Shown: positions 26,631 to 36,078, counted from the first letter of the stretch. The stretch: 64,000 nucleotides of DNA from Cystobacter fuscus DSM 2262 (GCF_000335475.2 NZ_ANAH02000064.1:496001-560000), one strand, 5' to 3'. Notes: a model not told the origin generated them from the sequence alone. Numbers and translations are program-made.

Positions 26631-27857
26631 ATGAACGCGTCGGCATTGCAGGGGCGCCGGGTGATCGTCGGAGTGGGCGGCGGCATCGCGGCTTACAAGG
26701 CGTGCGAGCTGGTGCGGGAGTTGGGCCGCGCCGGGGCTCAGGTGCGCGTGGCCATGACGGAGGCGGCCCAGCAGTTCGTCACGCCGCTCACCTTCCAGGC
26801 GCTCAGCGGCCACCCGGTGCTCACGGACTATTTCGATCCCTCGCAGGAGGGCAACTTCGGCCACCTGGACCTGGCGCGCTGGGCGGACCTGTACGTGGTG
26901 GCCCCGGCGACGGCGGACCTGATGGCGCGCATCCGCGCGGGGCTCGGCGGCGACGCGGTGACCACGTCGCTGCTCGCCTTCCGGGGTCCGGTGCTGCTCG
27001 CGCCCGCGATGAACGTGGCCATGTGGGACAACGAGCGGACCCAGGAGAACCTCGCCGCGCTGCGCGCCTCCCCCCGCTTCCATTTCGTGGGCCCGGGGGC
27101 GGGACTGCTCGCGTGCGGAGACGTGGGCGCGGGCCGGCTCGCGGACGTGGGCGACATCGTCGCGGCGGCGAAGGCCCTCTTCGCTCCGGGGCCGCTCGCG
27201 GGCCGGCGGGTGCTGCTCACCGCGGGGCCCACGCGCGAGTACCTGGACCCCGTGCGCTTCATCTCCAACCCCTCGACGGGGAAGATGGGGCTGGCGGTGG
27301 CGCAGGCGGCGCGGAGCCTCGGGGCGCACGTCACGGTGGTGCTCGGTCCGGTGGGCGCGGTGGATCGGACGGGCCTGGAGGTGGTGGACGTGGTGGGCGC
27401 GGAGGACATGGCGCGCGAGGTGCTCGCCCGGGTGGAGGACGTGGACCTCTTCATCGCGTCCGCGGCGGTGAGCGACTGGAAGCCCCAGACGCGCGCGGAG
27501 CACAAGGTGAAGAAGACCGAGGGGCCGGAGACGCTGACGCTGGTGCGCACGCCAGACGTGCTCGCCGAGGCCTCGCGGCGGGTGGCGGGGCGCGAGCGCA
27601 GGCCCGCGCTGGTGGGCTTCGCGGCGGAGACGCAGCGGGTGGTGGAGTACGCGCGTCAGAAGCTCGAGCGCAAGGGGCTGGACGCCATCGTGGCCAATGA
27701 CGTCACCGCGCCGGGCGCGGGCTTCGGCGTGGACACCAACCAGGTGACGGTGCTCACCCGCGACGGGGGGGAGCACGCGCTGTCCGGCACCAAGCACGAG
27801 GTGGCTCGCGCCCTGTTGGAACTGGTGCGCGGCTACCTGCCCGCGCTGCCTCAGTAG
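26631..27857 (+). CDS. coaBC: Phosphopantothenoylcysteine decarboxylase / phosphopantothenate-cysteine ligase
   Basis: 408 aa, the normal length of the bifunctional CoA biosynthesis enzyme. CoaC part (about 1-180): GRRVIVGVGGGIAAYKACEL, the flavin-binding fold, PAMNVAMWDN with the active Asn, and GLLACGDVGAGRLAD with the catalytic cysteine. CoaB part (about 190-405): RVLLTAGPTREYLDPVRFIS, SNPSTGKMGLAVA and AAVSDWKP, the CTP-dependent ligase motifs. It converts 4'-phosphopantothenate through its cysteine adduct to phosphopantetheine. I place the start at the ATG after AAGGAA, not at the far upstream end of the open frame. Its end overlaps the convergent SDR gene by seven bases. Confidence 0.97.
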   Translation: MNASALQGRRVIVGVGGGIAAYKACELVRELGRAGAQVRVAMTEAAQQFVTPLTFQALSGHPVLTDYFDPSQEGNFGHLDLARWADLYVVAPATADLMARIRAGLGGDAVTTSLLAFRGPVLLAPAMNVAMWDNERTQENLAALRASPRFHFVGPGAGLLACGDVGAGRLADVGDIVAAAKALFAPGPLAGRRVLLTAGPTREYLDPVRFISNPSTGKMGLAVAQAARSLGAHVTVVLGPVGAVDRTGLEVVDVVGAEDMAREVLARVEDVDLFIASAAVSDWKPQTRAEHKVKKTEGPETLTLVRTPDVLAEASRRVAGRERRPALVGFAAETQRVVEYARQKLERKGLDAIVANDVTAPGAGFGVDTNQVTVLTRDGGEHALSGTKHEVARALLELVRGYLPALPQ

Positions 27858-28618
27858 GCGCTCCAGCCTCCGTCCGCCGTCACGACCGTGCCGTTGACGA
27901 AGGACGACTCCTCCGAGGCGAGGAACAGGGCGACCCGCGCCACCTCGTCCGGATGGGAGTTGCGGACATTGAGCGCCAGGCCGGGCCCCATCCGCTCCAT
28001 CACCGCCGCGGGCACCTTGCTCATGTCCAGGCCGGCGGCGATGTTGGTCAGCATGCCTCCGGGGGCGATGGCGTTACAGCGGATGCCGGCCTTGGCGTAG
28101 AAGAACCCGGTGTTCTTGGTGAGGCCGATCACCGCGTGCTTGCTCGCGGTGTAGGCCGCTCCGGCGCGTGCGCCCTGCAGGCCTCCCACGGACGCGATGT
28201 TGATGATGTTGCCCGACTTCTTCTCGGCCATGATGCGCAGGGCGCTCCTCATGGCGCGGAAGGGCGCCGTCAGGTTGATGCTCATGAGGCGCTCCCACAT
28301 CGCGTCCGTCACGTCACCCACCGGGCTGAAGTCATCCATGACGCCCGCGTTGTTCACCAGGATGTCCAGGGTGCCGTGGGTGCTCAGGGTCGTCTCGAAC
28401 ATCTTGTCGAGGTCCGCCTGCTGGGAGATGTCGACACGCAGCGGTGTCACGACTCCGCCCGCGTCCCGGATTTCCGCGGACAGGGACTCGAGCCCCGCCG
28501 GGTTGATGTCGGTGGCGACCACGCGGCTGCCTTCGGCGGCGAAGAGCCGGGCGATGGAGCGGCCCAGGCCCGAGGCCGCGCCCGTGACGATGGAGACCTT
28601 GCCTTCGAGTTTCTTCAT
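27851..28618 (-). CDS. SDR-family oxidoreductase
   Basis: 255 aa classical short-chain dehydrogenase. The cofactor loop is VTGAASGLGRSIARL (12-26), followed by VVATDINPAG with Asp after strand 2, which favours NAD(H). NNAGVM is near 87, the catalytic Ser in IINIASVGG, and the catalytic pair in AAYTASKHAVIGL (YxxxK). The C-terminus is GTVVTADGGWSAY. It lies 85 bases after a TetR regulator on the same strand and is the likely regulated output of that operon. Substrate not evident. Confidence 0.93.
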   Translation of the reverse strand: MKKLEGKVSIVTGAASGLGRSIARLFAAEGSRVVATDINPAGLESLSAEIRDAGGVVTPLRVDISQQADLDKMFETTLSTHGTLDILVNNAGVMDDFSPVGDVTDAMWERLMSINLTAPFRAMRSALRIMAEKKSGNIINIASVGGLQGARAGAAYTASKHAVIGLTKNTGFFYAKAGIRCNAIAPGGMLTNIAAGLDMSKVPAAVMERMGPGLALNVRNSHPDEVARVALFLASEESSFVNGTVVTADGGWSAY

Positions 28619-28703
28619 GGAGGAGTTCCTTGAGGAGGAGGGTTCAGGACAACGACTGGATGCGGACTGTGCACTGCATGGGCTTGTGGTTCACTCGCCT
28701 GGG

Positions 28704-29348
28704 TCACCGCCGGGCGGAGACAGGGGCCAGCCACACGCCGACGAGCGCGTCGACCAGTCCGGCCGCGGTGGCTTCCCACGTCGAGCGGGGCGGGGCGGTG
28801 CCCTCGTGCAGCGCCCGTTCCCGCTCGGCGCACATGTGCACGATCATCAACCGGCTCATGTAGCCGCGCTCCTGCCGCACCTCCTCGGGCAGACGTGGCA
28901 CCAGCCGGAACATGCCCTCGGAGGTCTGCTGCATCGAACTCGAGGAGAGCGCCTCGTTGATCACGAGATCCCGGAAGGAGGGATGGGTCGTCACCTGGGC
29001 GATGAACCGCGCGTACCAGGAGGGGCTGCCCAGCGAGGCGAGGTGCTCGGTGGTCGGCCGCACGAGGCAGGATGCCCAGTCGCGCAGGTCGGGCGAGCCG
29101 GAGATCTCCGCGAGCAGCTCGGTCCGCCGCCGCTCGATCGACTCGGAGTGCCGGCGCACGATCGCCACCACGAGCTCTTCCTTGGAGCCGAAGTGGTAGC
29201 CGACGGCGAAGTTGTTGGACTGGCCGGCCGCCTCGCTCACCTGGCGATTGGAGACGGCCTCCACGCCGTGCTCGGCGAACAGCCGCTCCGCGGTGACGAG
29301 GATCAGTTCGCGGGTCTCACTGCCCCGGTCGGATTTGCTCGGACTCAC
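28704..29348 (-). CDS. TetR-family transcriptional regulator
   Basis: 214 aa. The helix-turn-helix is at residues 12-58: ELILVTAERLFAEHGVEAVS, then RQVSEAAGQSNNFAVGYHFG, then SKEELVVAIVRRH. The ligand-binding part is helical and unlike any regulator I can name. GTG start, overlapping the stop of a 47-codon leader gene (GTGA). It probably represses its own leader-TetR-SDR operon from the palindromic site at 29532-29566. Confidence 0.92.
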   Translation of the reverse strand: MSPSKSDRGSETRELILVTAERLFAEHGVEAVSNRQVSEAAGQSNNFAVGYHFGSKEELVVAIVRRHSESIERRRTELLAEISGSPDLRDWASCLVRPTTEHLASLGSPSWYARFIAQVTTHPSFRDLVINEALSSSSMQQTSEGMFRLVPRLPEEVRQERGYMSRLMIVHMCAERERALHEGTAPPRSTWEATAAGLVDALVGVWLAPVSARR

Positions 29349-29488
29349 CCGCGCACCCGGACCTTTTCCAGGCCCCCGTGGAGGAGCCCCTCGCGGCGGA
29401 GCGGCGCCTCGGCCCCTTCCTCGGGCGGCGCCAGCGGGGTGGGCGCTCGCAACGGATGGACCTGCTGGCTGTCGTCGGCACTCATCAT
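29345..29488 (-). CDS. 47-aa leader protein coupled to TetR
   Basis: A short open frame with a very strong ribosome site, GGAGG, 2 or 5 bases before tandem ATG codons. Product begins MMSADDSQQVHPL, is rich in Pro, Glu and Arg (APTPLAPPEEGAEAPLRREG) and ends LEKVRVRG. Its stop overlaps the regulator's GTG by GTGA, so translating it would feed ribosomes into the poorly marked TetR start. It looks more like a coupling leader than a domain protein. A residual start region of an older gene is the alternative. Confidence 0.5.
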   Translation of the reverse strand: MMSADDSQQVHPLRAPTPLAPPEEGAEAPLRREGLLHGGLEKVRVRG

Positions 29489-29531
29489 GACCTCCGGAGA
29501 GTGACCCGTCCTCGAGCCCTCGCGAGGAGGA

Positions 29532-29566
29532 TTAAGTCAAACGACTGATGAAGTCAATTGACTTAA
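29532..29566 (-). promoter_or_regulatory. Palindromic operator and promoter of the TetR operon
   Basis: Outer arms TTAAGTCAA (29532-29540) and TTGACTTAA (29558-29566) are perfect inverted repeats, and AAGTCAATTGACTT (29551-29564) is a perfect 14-bp palindrome within. On the minus strand, TTGACT and TAATCC are spaced by 17 bases inside the same block, a plausible -35/-10 pair. Overlap of promoter and palindrome fits autorepression by the TetR protein 45 bases downstream. Confidence 0.65.
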
Positions 29567-29801
29567 ATGCGCGCCTGACGTGCGACAGGCGGGCCTGGAG
29601 GCCGGCGTTGAACGGTCAGCCCTGGCTCGGGACGATTGAGTCAATGTCTGGTTACAGCGCGCTCTTCACCAGCCGGTGCTCCTGCCCTCGGCCATTCCCC
29701 AGAGCATCAACATCTGGGCCACGGGGGGAGCGGGGCAATCGCCAGGCCTCGGCGGTGGCTGACGGCGCGCGGGTGTGCGCCTTTCCGCGCTCCGGGCTGT
29801 C

Positions 29802-32255
29802 TCAGGCGCCACGCTCGTCTCTGGCGGCTTCGGCGCCGCCCCCGCTTGGGGGCGCTGCCCGCGGCCCCTTCCGCCCGGCCCCTGGCGTGAGGCGCCGCCG
29901 CAGCACCCCGTCCGCGGCGAGCAGCACGAGCAGCGTGCCCAGGCTCACCCCGGTGCCCACCGCCAGCCCGGGCGTGCGGTAGCGGAAGACCACCTGATGC
30001 TCCCCCGGGGGCACCGCCACCGCGCGCACTGCCCCATTGGCGGGCAGGATGGGCACCGGCTCCCCGTCCACGCTCGCCGTCCACCCCCCGTAGTAGGCGT
30101 CGTTGAGCACCAGCACCTCCCCGCCCCGCGCCCGCACCTCCACCTCCACCCGCTCCGGCGCGAACCGGGCGGCGGTGACCTCGCCCCGGGGCGCCTCCAG
30201 CGGCGGCTCGGGCAGGGGCGCCGCGCACTCCACCACCACCTCGCGCGGCGCCTGGACGCCGCCGAGCCGCCGCAGCGCCTCCCGCGGACCCGCCACACAG
30301 CGCGGGTGGGCGAGGTACGCGCGCGGCAGCGCGTTCGGGTCCTCCACCAGCCACAGCCCGAAGGCGTCCAGCCGCTCCAGCACCCGGAGCGGTTCCGCCG
30401 CCAGTTGCGCGGTGACCTCGCTCGAGAGGATGAAGTAGCGCGTGTGGAACAGGCCCGCGGTGTGCCGCACCCAGGAGTTCGTCTCCGCCTGCACGTCCGC
30501 CACCCTCCGCGACACGGCGGGCATGTACGCGGTCGAGCTCTCCAGGCCGAAGAGCGCTGGCACGAGCGGCATCAGCGAGGCCCCCATGATGAGCGCGTTC
30601 GTCTCCGCCAGGGTGGGCAGCGGCAAGGGGCGCGGCGCGTAGTAGAGGCCCGTCAGCCGGTACACCCGCGGCGGCGGCCCGACCTGCTCGCGCAGCTCCT
30701 GCTGGATGCGCAGGACGAAGGGCGTCGGCTCGTCGAACAGCTCCGGCTCCCCCACCTTGTAGATGTCGCCATTGGCCAGCAGCAGCCCTCCGAAGCCCAC
30801 GACCCCCACGAGCCCGGCCCGCGCCTCCGCCGAGCGCACCGCGCCGAGGATGCCCCCCAACGCGAGCAGGCTCCCGCCCGCCAGCCCACAACCCAGCACG
30901 AAGTGCTCGCCGATGCGCCGCTGGGCCTCGGGCCACGGCGGCCCCATCCACAGGCCGGACAACATCCCCTCGGAGAACACGTGGCCGAGCCACTCCGCGC
31001 CGCCCACCGCGAGCACCAGTCCGCCCAGCCCGAGCGCGCCGCGCCCCATCCGGCGCCGGACGTCGGGCGCGTGCTCCAGCCGCTCCCACCCCACGCCCGC
31101 CGCCAGGCACACCGCGAAGGTGACGAACGTCATCAGCTTCTCGGGGTAGCGGAAGGCCCGCCACGGCGGCACCCAGTCGAACACCCAGCCGTAGAGCGGC
31201 GTGTGCTTGCCGAGCGCCAGCAGCACCGCCCCCAGGGCGGCGGCGAGCAGCAAGGCCGCGCGTGGCCCCCGCACCCGGACCACCGCCACGCCCGCCATCA
31301 CGAGCGCGGGCGTGCCGAGATAGAACGAGTCCGCCCACAGCTCGGTCCTCGACGTGGACAGCAGCCACGCACTGATGGCCACCTGGACCTGCTCGCCGGA
31401 CTCACCCGCGAACAGGGGCCCGAGCAGCAGCTCCACCAGCCGCACGGGATGGACGGACCACTCCGTCGCCTGCGCCAGCGTCTGATTCGAGGCGCGCACT
31501 TCACCCAGCCCCGCCAGCGTCGGGAGGATCTGCACCGCGCACAGCAGCAGGGAGACGATCCCCACCCCCAGCATTCCCAGCAACGCGCGGGGCGTGCCGC
31601 CAGACGCCGGGCGGCTCACGCTCCACAGCAGTGCCCCGCCCAGACAGACCGCGTAGCCCTGCACGTCGCCGGCGAGCAGCACGAGCCCGAGCAGCACGGC
31701 GACCCCGAGCCCCCGTCCCACCGAGGGCGCCCTGAGCAAGCCCTCCAGCGCCCAGAACACCCAGGGCACGGTGACGGCCGCCAGGAGGTACAGGGTGTTG
31801 TTGGTGATGCTGACGAGGTAGCCACTGAAGGAGTAGCTCATCGCCGCGAGCAGCGCGGCCCCGAGCCCCCACCCGAGCCGCCGCCCCAGCGCGCTCATGC
31901 CGAGGAACGCCACGGGGAAGCACAGCAGCATGAGCCACTTGAGGCCCTGTGCCCCGGGCAGCACCAGCGACAGCACCTGGGCCGGGTGGAAGGCTCCGGA
32001 GACGACCATGCCCACGTAGGGCTGCCCGAGCCCATCGAAGGGATACCACTGGGGAAATTCCCCCCCGAGCACCCGCTCGCGCCAGTATTCCCACAGTGGG
32101 ACATAGACCTGCTGCACGTCGCGCAGGAAGAAGACGTTGGCGGAGAAGACCGCCCGATGGAAGAAGAGGAAGGTGAGTCCCACGCTCAGGGTGGGGACGA
32201 GCCATCGGGGCGGGGGCGCTTCGGACCGGGGGGGCTCTGGGGAGACGGAGGACAT
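29802..32255 (-). CDS. YfhO-like multi-spanning membrane protein
   Basis: 817 aa starting at MSSVSPEPPR after TGGAG; an upstream ATG 30 codons earlier gives unlikely residues. About 11-13 membrane helices fill residues 25-580, with the first loop containing FFLRDVQQVYVPLWEYWRER and FPQWYPFDGLGQPYVGM, the acidic loop of GT-C glycosyltransferases and YfhO proteins. The C-terminal soluble part has GGWTASVDGEPVPIL and GEHQVVFRYRTPG, which is the YfhO signature. YfhO-type proteins move sugars from lipid carriers to wall polymers or lipoproteins; the acceptor here is unknown. It stands alone. Confidence 0.85.
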   Translation of the reverse strand: MSSVSPEPPRSEAPPPRWLVPTLSVGLTFLFFHRAVFSANVFFLRDVQQVYVPLWEYWRERVLGGEFPQWYPFDGLGQPYVGMVVSGAFHPAQVLSLVLPGAQGLKWLMLLCFPVAFLGMSALGRRLGWGLGAALLAAMSYSFSGYLVSITNNTLYLLAAVTVPWVFWALEGLLRAPSVGRGLGVAVLLGLVLLAGDVQGYAVCLGGALLWSVSRPASGGTPRALLGMLGVGIVSLLLCAVQILPTLAGLGEVRASNQTLAQATEWSVHPVRLVELLLGPLFAGESGEQVQVAISAWLLSTSRTELWADSFYLGTPALVMAGVAVVRVRGPRAALLLAAALGAVLLALGKHTPLYGWVFDWVPPWRAFRYPEKLMTFVTFAVCLAAGVGWERLEHAPDVRRRMGRGALGLGGLVLAVGGAEWLGHVFSEGMLSGLWMGPPWPEAQRRIGEHFVLGCGLAGGSLLALGGILGAVRSAEARAGLVGVVGFGGLLLANGDIYKVGEPELFDEPTPFVLRIQQELREQVGPPPRVYRLTGLYYAPRPLPLPTLAETNALIMGASLMPLVPALFGLESSTAYMPAVSRRVADVQAETNSWVRHTAGLFHTRYFILSSEVTAQLAAEPLRVLERLDAFGLWLVEDPNALPRAYLAHPRCVAGPREALRRLGGVQAPREVVVECAAPLPEPPLEAPRGEVTAARFAPERVEVEVRARGGEVLVLNDAYYGGWTASVDGEPVPILPANGAVRAVAVPPGEHQVVFRYRTPGLAVGTGVSLGTLLVLLAADGVLRRRLTPGAGRKGPRAAPPSGGGAEAARDERGA

Positions 32256-32364
32256 GGGCTCCAGGTCGCACGGGCGGAGAGGGCGGGGGACTCTACCGGA
32301 CAACTTCCGGTGGCGAACACCTCTGACGGCGGTGCGGTGCACCACGCCGCCGACGTCCCGGGCC

Positions 32365-33257
32365 TCAGCGATTCAGCGCCGTGAAGAGCAGGAGGAAAGC
32401 GGCGGTGGACGCGATCAGCGTCACCAGGATGGGGACGGTACGCAGTGCCAGCGTCAACACGCCCAGGATCCCCAGCCCCAACAGCGCCGGGCCGGGCGCC
32501 GCCGCTATCTCGCTGCTCGCGGAGAAGATGGCCAGGTTGATCAGCAGGGGAGCAACACCCTCCTTGGCCAGCGCCAGCAGGGCGAACTGGCCGCTCCCCG
32601 TGAAGCCTCCCACGCTGAGCGCGAAGACTTCCACAACCATCCGCGCGCACACGTGGCATGGCTCCGACGGGCCCGCGGCGTCCGCGCACGACCTGGCCAT
32701 TGTCGGTGAGCACCGTGAGGCCAGGGCAATCGAAGTCCCAGATGTGCAGCGGCAGGACGCTGATCTCTCCCGAGGGGGGCGAGCTGCTGGCCGCCCCAGT
32801 TGAGCAATCCCGCCTGCTCGTTCCACAAGTAGCGCTCGTCGAGATGTTCGAGCCTGGCTCGCGTGCCGTACCGCTCGTCGACGAACTCCAGATAGGCGGA
32901 GGCCTCTCCCAGTGCGAAGAACCGGTCCGTGAAGCGCTGCTGCTCTTCCGGGTCGGTATCCTCGACGATCTTCAGGAAGCGGGGGATCATGTCCCATGAG
33001 GTGGGCGTCGAGTTGCAGGCCATGGCGAGTAACTTGCGCCGACTGCCCAACTCCTCGGCGCGCGGAGACTGGAAGAACGCATTGGGGGAGATCACCAGGA
33101 TGTGCGCATGCTCCGGGATTTTCTTCGCGAGCAATTCACTGAACCGATCCCCATTTTTCTGGCTGATGAACTCCCTGTTTGTCACAAGACAGAAGGTGGC
33201 ATCTTCTGGATCGCCGAACTGACGAATCCGGGCTGGAGAGATGGAGGCTGGCTTCAT
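32365..33257 (-). pseudogene. Multiply frameshifted gene, unknown family
   Basis: Coding passes through three frames in order. Part 1 starts MKPASISPARIRQFGD after AAGGAA and runs to LLNWGGQQLAP. At a run of six C the sense continues in another frame as SGEISVLPLHIWDFDCPGLT then VLTDNGQVVR. Part 3, in the third frame, runs from about VVEVFALSVGGFTG through hydrophobic LLINLAIFSASSEIA and LTLALRTVPILVTLIASTAA to the stop; its codon third positions are strongly GC-rich, so it is or was coding. Each switch equals one extra base. Another ATG with AGGAGG at perfect spacing (33288) sits in yet another frame upstream. Alternatively part 3 is a separate small membrane protein. Confidence 0.5.
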
Positions 33258-33544
33258 GAAGAGTTCCTTTCTTGCGACGGTTCTTCATGACGGCCTCCTG
33301 GTTGGTGGTTCGGGCTCGGGCTCCTCCGGTAGGGAGGATTTGGAAAACCGGCCCAAATGGATGGAGAGCCGAGTCTGGCTTTGTGACGGGCTTCCAGTTC
33401 GCGGGCAGCCAGGGCCACGCCGACGGTCGCCTTCGCCGAGCCCCGGGTCTTGTCCGTCCGTGGGGAAGCAAGCGGCCAGGCGCCGCCGGAGTTGCTGCCC
33501 GGGGACGTGCGTGCGTTCTTCCGCACCCCCCGAGCGCCTGAACC

Positions 33545-34537
33545 TCAGAAGACCGCGATGGGGTTGACGGGAGAGCCCGTGCCGCCTTCCACGTTCAGGG
33601 GGGCGATGCCGAGGAAGAAGTCATGGCGCTTGCGCTCGGCGGCGGCCTTGCTCAGTGCCTCGGGGTCGGCGTTGTCGATGACGTGGATGCCCAGGCTGTT
33701 GATCAGCATCAAATGCACCGGAAGAAAGGAGCCCTCCACGCCGGAGGGAATCACATCCAGACCGACATCCGTGGCGACGACGGCGACCCCCCGCTTCTTG
33801 AACCAGTCGGCGGTGGAGGCGTGCAGTCCCGCGGACTGCTTCGACACATCCCAGGGGCCCACGGCGGCGCGGCGGGCCCAGCGGCCCGTGCGGATGATGA
33901 CGGCGTCACCACTGGACACGCGGACCTTCGTCTTCTTCTCCCAGGCCTCGAGATCCTTCGCGTGGATGGCGGTGCCTGGCTCCAGGTAGGGGACGCCTTG
34001 GAGGACAGGCAGGTCGATGAGCACTCCGCGCGTCAGGAGCCCTTCCTTGAGCGCGCTCACGGCGAGCGTGGCGCAACCTTTCGCGGTGACGAGCTTCTGG
34101 TCGTACCCGTTGAACATCTTGCCCTGATGGAAGACGTGGCAGAGCGCATCGAGGTGGGTGTGCGAGAAGCCATGAAACCCGATGGACAGGGAGTCGGCGC
34201 TGTACGTGGAGTCCGGGGACTCCCCCGTGAAGAGCATGTCGTGGCCGAGCGGGTACGGGACATCCTCGGCCTTCTGGGTCTCCAGCGGATGCGCGAGGGA
34301 GACGGAGACGCCTTCCCGGACGAGCCGTGCGGCGTCCTTGCGCTTGGCGGCGGAGATCAGGTTCGCGGCGCCGAGCTGATCCTCGGGACCCCAGCGCTGC
34401 CAGTTCCGGTTCTTCTCCATCCAGGTGTCGATGTCCTTCGCGGTCGCGAAGGGCGTGGCGACGGCGCTGTTCTGGGCCGCGCTCGGCAGCGTCCACAGCA
34501 GTGCGCCCGTGAGGACAACGGTCTTGAGCAGGTTCAT
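33545..34537 (-). CDS. Cyclase-family (kynurenine-formamidase-like) hydrolase, exported
   Basis: 330 aa with a signal peptide (KTVVLTGALLWTLPSAAQ). The body matches the cyclase family, with the metal site GFHGFSHTHLDALCHVFHQG (family usual HxGTHxDAPxH; here SHTHLDALCH), later GDAVIIRTGRW, and a histidine in PVHLMLINSLGIHVID. Members are Mn/Zn-dependent amidohydrolases such as KynB, or act on polyketide rings; the Ala-Pro to Ala-Leu change makes KynB function less sure. Start at MNLLKTV rather than upstream. A shared intergenic repeat lies between it and the GH43 gene upstream. Confidence 0.85.
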   Translation of the reverse strand: MNLLKTVVLTGALLWTLPSAAQNSAVATPFATAKDIDTWMEKNRNWQRWGPEDQLGAANLISAAKRKDAARLVREGVSVSLAHPLETQKAEDVPYPLGHDMLFTGESPDSTYSADSLSIGFHGFSHTHLDALCHVFHQGKMFNGYDQKLVTAKGCATLAVSALKEGLLTRGVLIDLPVLQGVPYLEPGTAIHAKDLEAWEKKTKVRVSSGDAVIIRTGRWARRAAVGPWDVSKQSAGLHASTADWFKKRGVAVVATDVGLDVIPSGVEGSFLPVHLMLINSLGIHVIDNADPEALSKAAAERKRHDFFLGIAPLNVEGGTGSPVNPIAVF

Positions 34538-34583
34538 GGCGCCCTGATAACGCCCGGAAGGACGGTTGCCCACTGAGAATGCA

Positions 34584-34657
34584 GCCGCATCGGGTCCACC
34601 ACTCATGGGCACGACGCAAGGGGACCGGGCCGGCCTCCTGAAGAGGGAGGCCCGGGG
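34584..34657. repeat. Intergenic hairpin repeat, copy A
   Basis: About 74 bases nearly the same as 49325-49394. Shared blocks are CCGCATCGGGTCC, GGGCACGACGCAAGGGG and CCTGAAGAGGGA. The last part can pair as CCGGG..GCCTCC with GGAGGC..CCCGG. Base changes between copies keep parts of the stem. It lies directly after the GH43 gene. Confidence 0.65.
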
Positions 34658-34671
34658 AACTCCACCCCTCG

Positions 34672-36078
34672 TCACTGCCTGGTGAACGTCAAGTAGTCGA
34701 GATTGAACGCGTCACCAAAACGCAGCTGGATGATGTGCTTGCCAGCCTCCAGGTTCACCTGCGTGCTCACCGTCGTATAGGTCTGCCACTCTCCGGTGTT
34801 CGGCACGGCGAGGGTGCCCACCTTCTTTCCGTCGAACAGGATGCGCAACGAACTGCCATTGGCCGTCTGCGTCGCGACCCGGGCGGACACGGTATACGTG
34901 CCGCTCGTCGCCACGTTCACCGTGTACTCCACCCATTCCGAGGAGCTCACCCAACCGACGTTGAAGCCTCCGCTGGGAATCGCGCCGACATCGACGCCCT
35001 CGTTCGGCCGGTACGCGCCGCCTTCGTTCTGCGGACTGCCATCGCTGTACGCGACGCCCTGGGCCCCGTTGTCGTAGTCCTCCGCCTGGATCTGTCCCGG
35101 AATCGCCAGCGGCGTGGCGAAGTGTGGCGTGCCGTGCTGCTTCGTCTGCTTGACCAGTTGGATCGTGCCGTCGCCGTTGTAATACAGCTTGTCGACGCTG
35201 ACCGAGCGAAGCCAATCATTCCCCGACAGCATGCTCGTGTGGTAGAAGGCATACCACTGCCCCTTGTACTGCACGATCGAGCCGTGGTTCGTATAGCTGT
35301 CGGTGGAGTCGATGTAGATGCCACGATACGTCCATGGACCGAGCGGGCTCGTGCTCGTGGCGTAGCGCATGCGGTTGTGGTCGCCATTCTGATCGTAGTT
35401 GTCCGCGTACGACAGGTAGTAGAGCCCGTTCCGCTTGTGCACCCACGAGGCCTCGTGGAAGTCGACCAGGCCCTGCATGGTCTGCATCTGGCCGTCGATC
35501 TCCATCATGTTGGCCTTGAGCTTGCCCCCCTTGGCGATGCCTCCCCCGCCGTAATACAGATACGCCTGGCCATCGTCATCGACGAACACCGCGGGATCGA
35601 TCAGCGACTCGAGTCCCTGGATGTATCCCTGCACGGTGAAGTTCGCGGCCGGCTGCGTGCTCGTCGCCACGCCGATCTTCCAGGTGTTGTTCCAGTCCGT
35701 TCCGCTGGGATGGGGGAAGTAGAAGTAATAGATGCCGTTCTTGTAGGCCACATCGGGCGCCCACATGAAGCCGCCCTCCGGCCTTCCCCAGGGCACGTTG
35801 GAGGCGCGCAGGATCTCGCCGTGATCGACCCAGTTGACCATGTCGTTGGTCGAGTAGACATGGTACTCGTCCATGAGGTCGGCACCGCGCGGTGGGGCGA
35901 TGTCGTGCGATGGATAGACATAGAGTCGTCCGTCGGCCCAGACATGCGCCGAGGGATCGGCGGTGTACATGTTGCGGAAGATCGGGTTCTGTGGGTCGCC
36001 GACGGTCTGCGCGACCGCCGGGGACACGGCGAGCGACACGCCGGCGATCGCCAGCGACAGCATGCAACGCTTGGACAT
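34672..36078 (-). CDS. GH43 glycoside hydrolase with CBM6
   Basis: 468 aa. Signal peptide at 1-23 (LSLAIAGVSLAVSPAVAQ). Residues 27-330 are the five-bladed GH43 propeller: the general base is the Asp in NMYTADPSAHVWADG, the pKa-setting Asp in LIDPAVFVDDDG, and the acid Glu in LVDFHEASWVHK. Residues about 340-468 are a CBM6-like domain (IPGQIQAEDYDNGAQG, WVEYTVNVATSGTYTVSARV, FNLDYLTFTRQ). It likely cleaves arabinose- or xylose-containing plant polysaccharide, secreted for nutrition. Start has AGGAG seven bases upstream. The upstream leader contains a small hairpin. Confidence 0.93.
   Translation of the reverse strand: MSKRCMLSLAIAGVSLAVSPAVAQTVGDPQNPIFRNMYTADPSAHVWADGRLYVYPSHDIAPPRGADLMDEYHVYSTNDMVNWVDHGEILRASNVPWGRPEGGFMWAPDVAYKNGIYYFYFPHPSGTDWNNTWKIGVATSTQPAANFTVQGYIQGLESLIDPAVFVDDDGQAYLYYGGGGIAKGGKLKANMMEIDGQMQTMQGLVDFHEASWVHKRNGLYYLSYADNYDQNGDHNRMRYATSTSPLGPWTYRGIYIDSTDSYTNHGSIVQYKGQWYAFYHTSMLSGNDWLRSVSVDKLYYNGDGTIQLVKQTKQHGTPHFATPLAIPGQIQAEDYDNGAQGVAYSDGSPQNEGGAYRPNEGVDVGAIPSGGFNVGWVSSSEWVEYTVNVATSGTYTVSARVATQTANGSSLRILFDGKKVGTLAVPNTGEWQTYTTVSTQVNLEAGKHIIQLRFGDAFNLDYLTFTRQ

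Noticed and set aside
29548-29982. Plus-strand frame beginning at the TetR operator
   Set aside because: Composition is random, no ribosome site, and it runs into the end of the YfhO-like gene in antisense.
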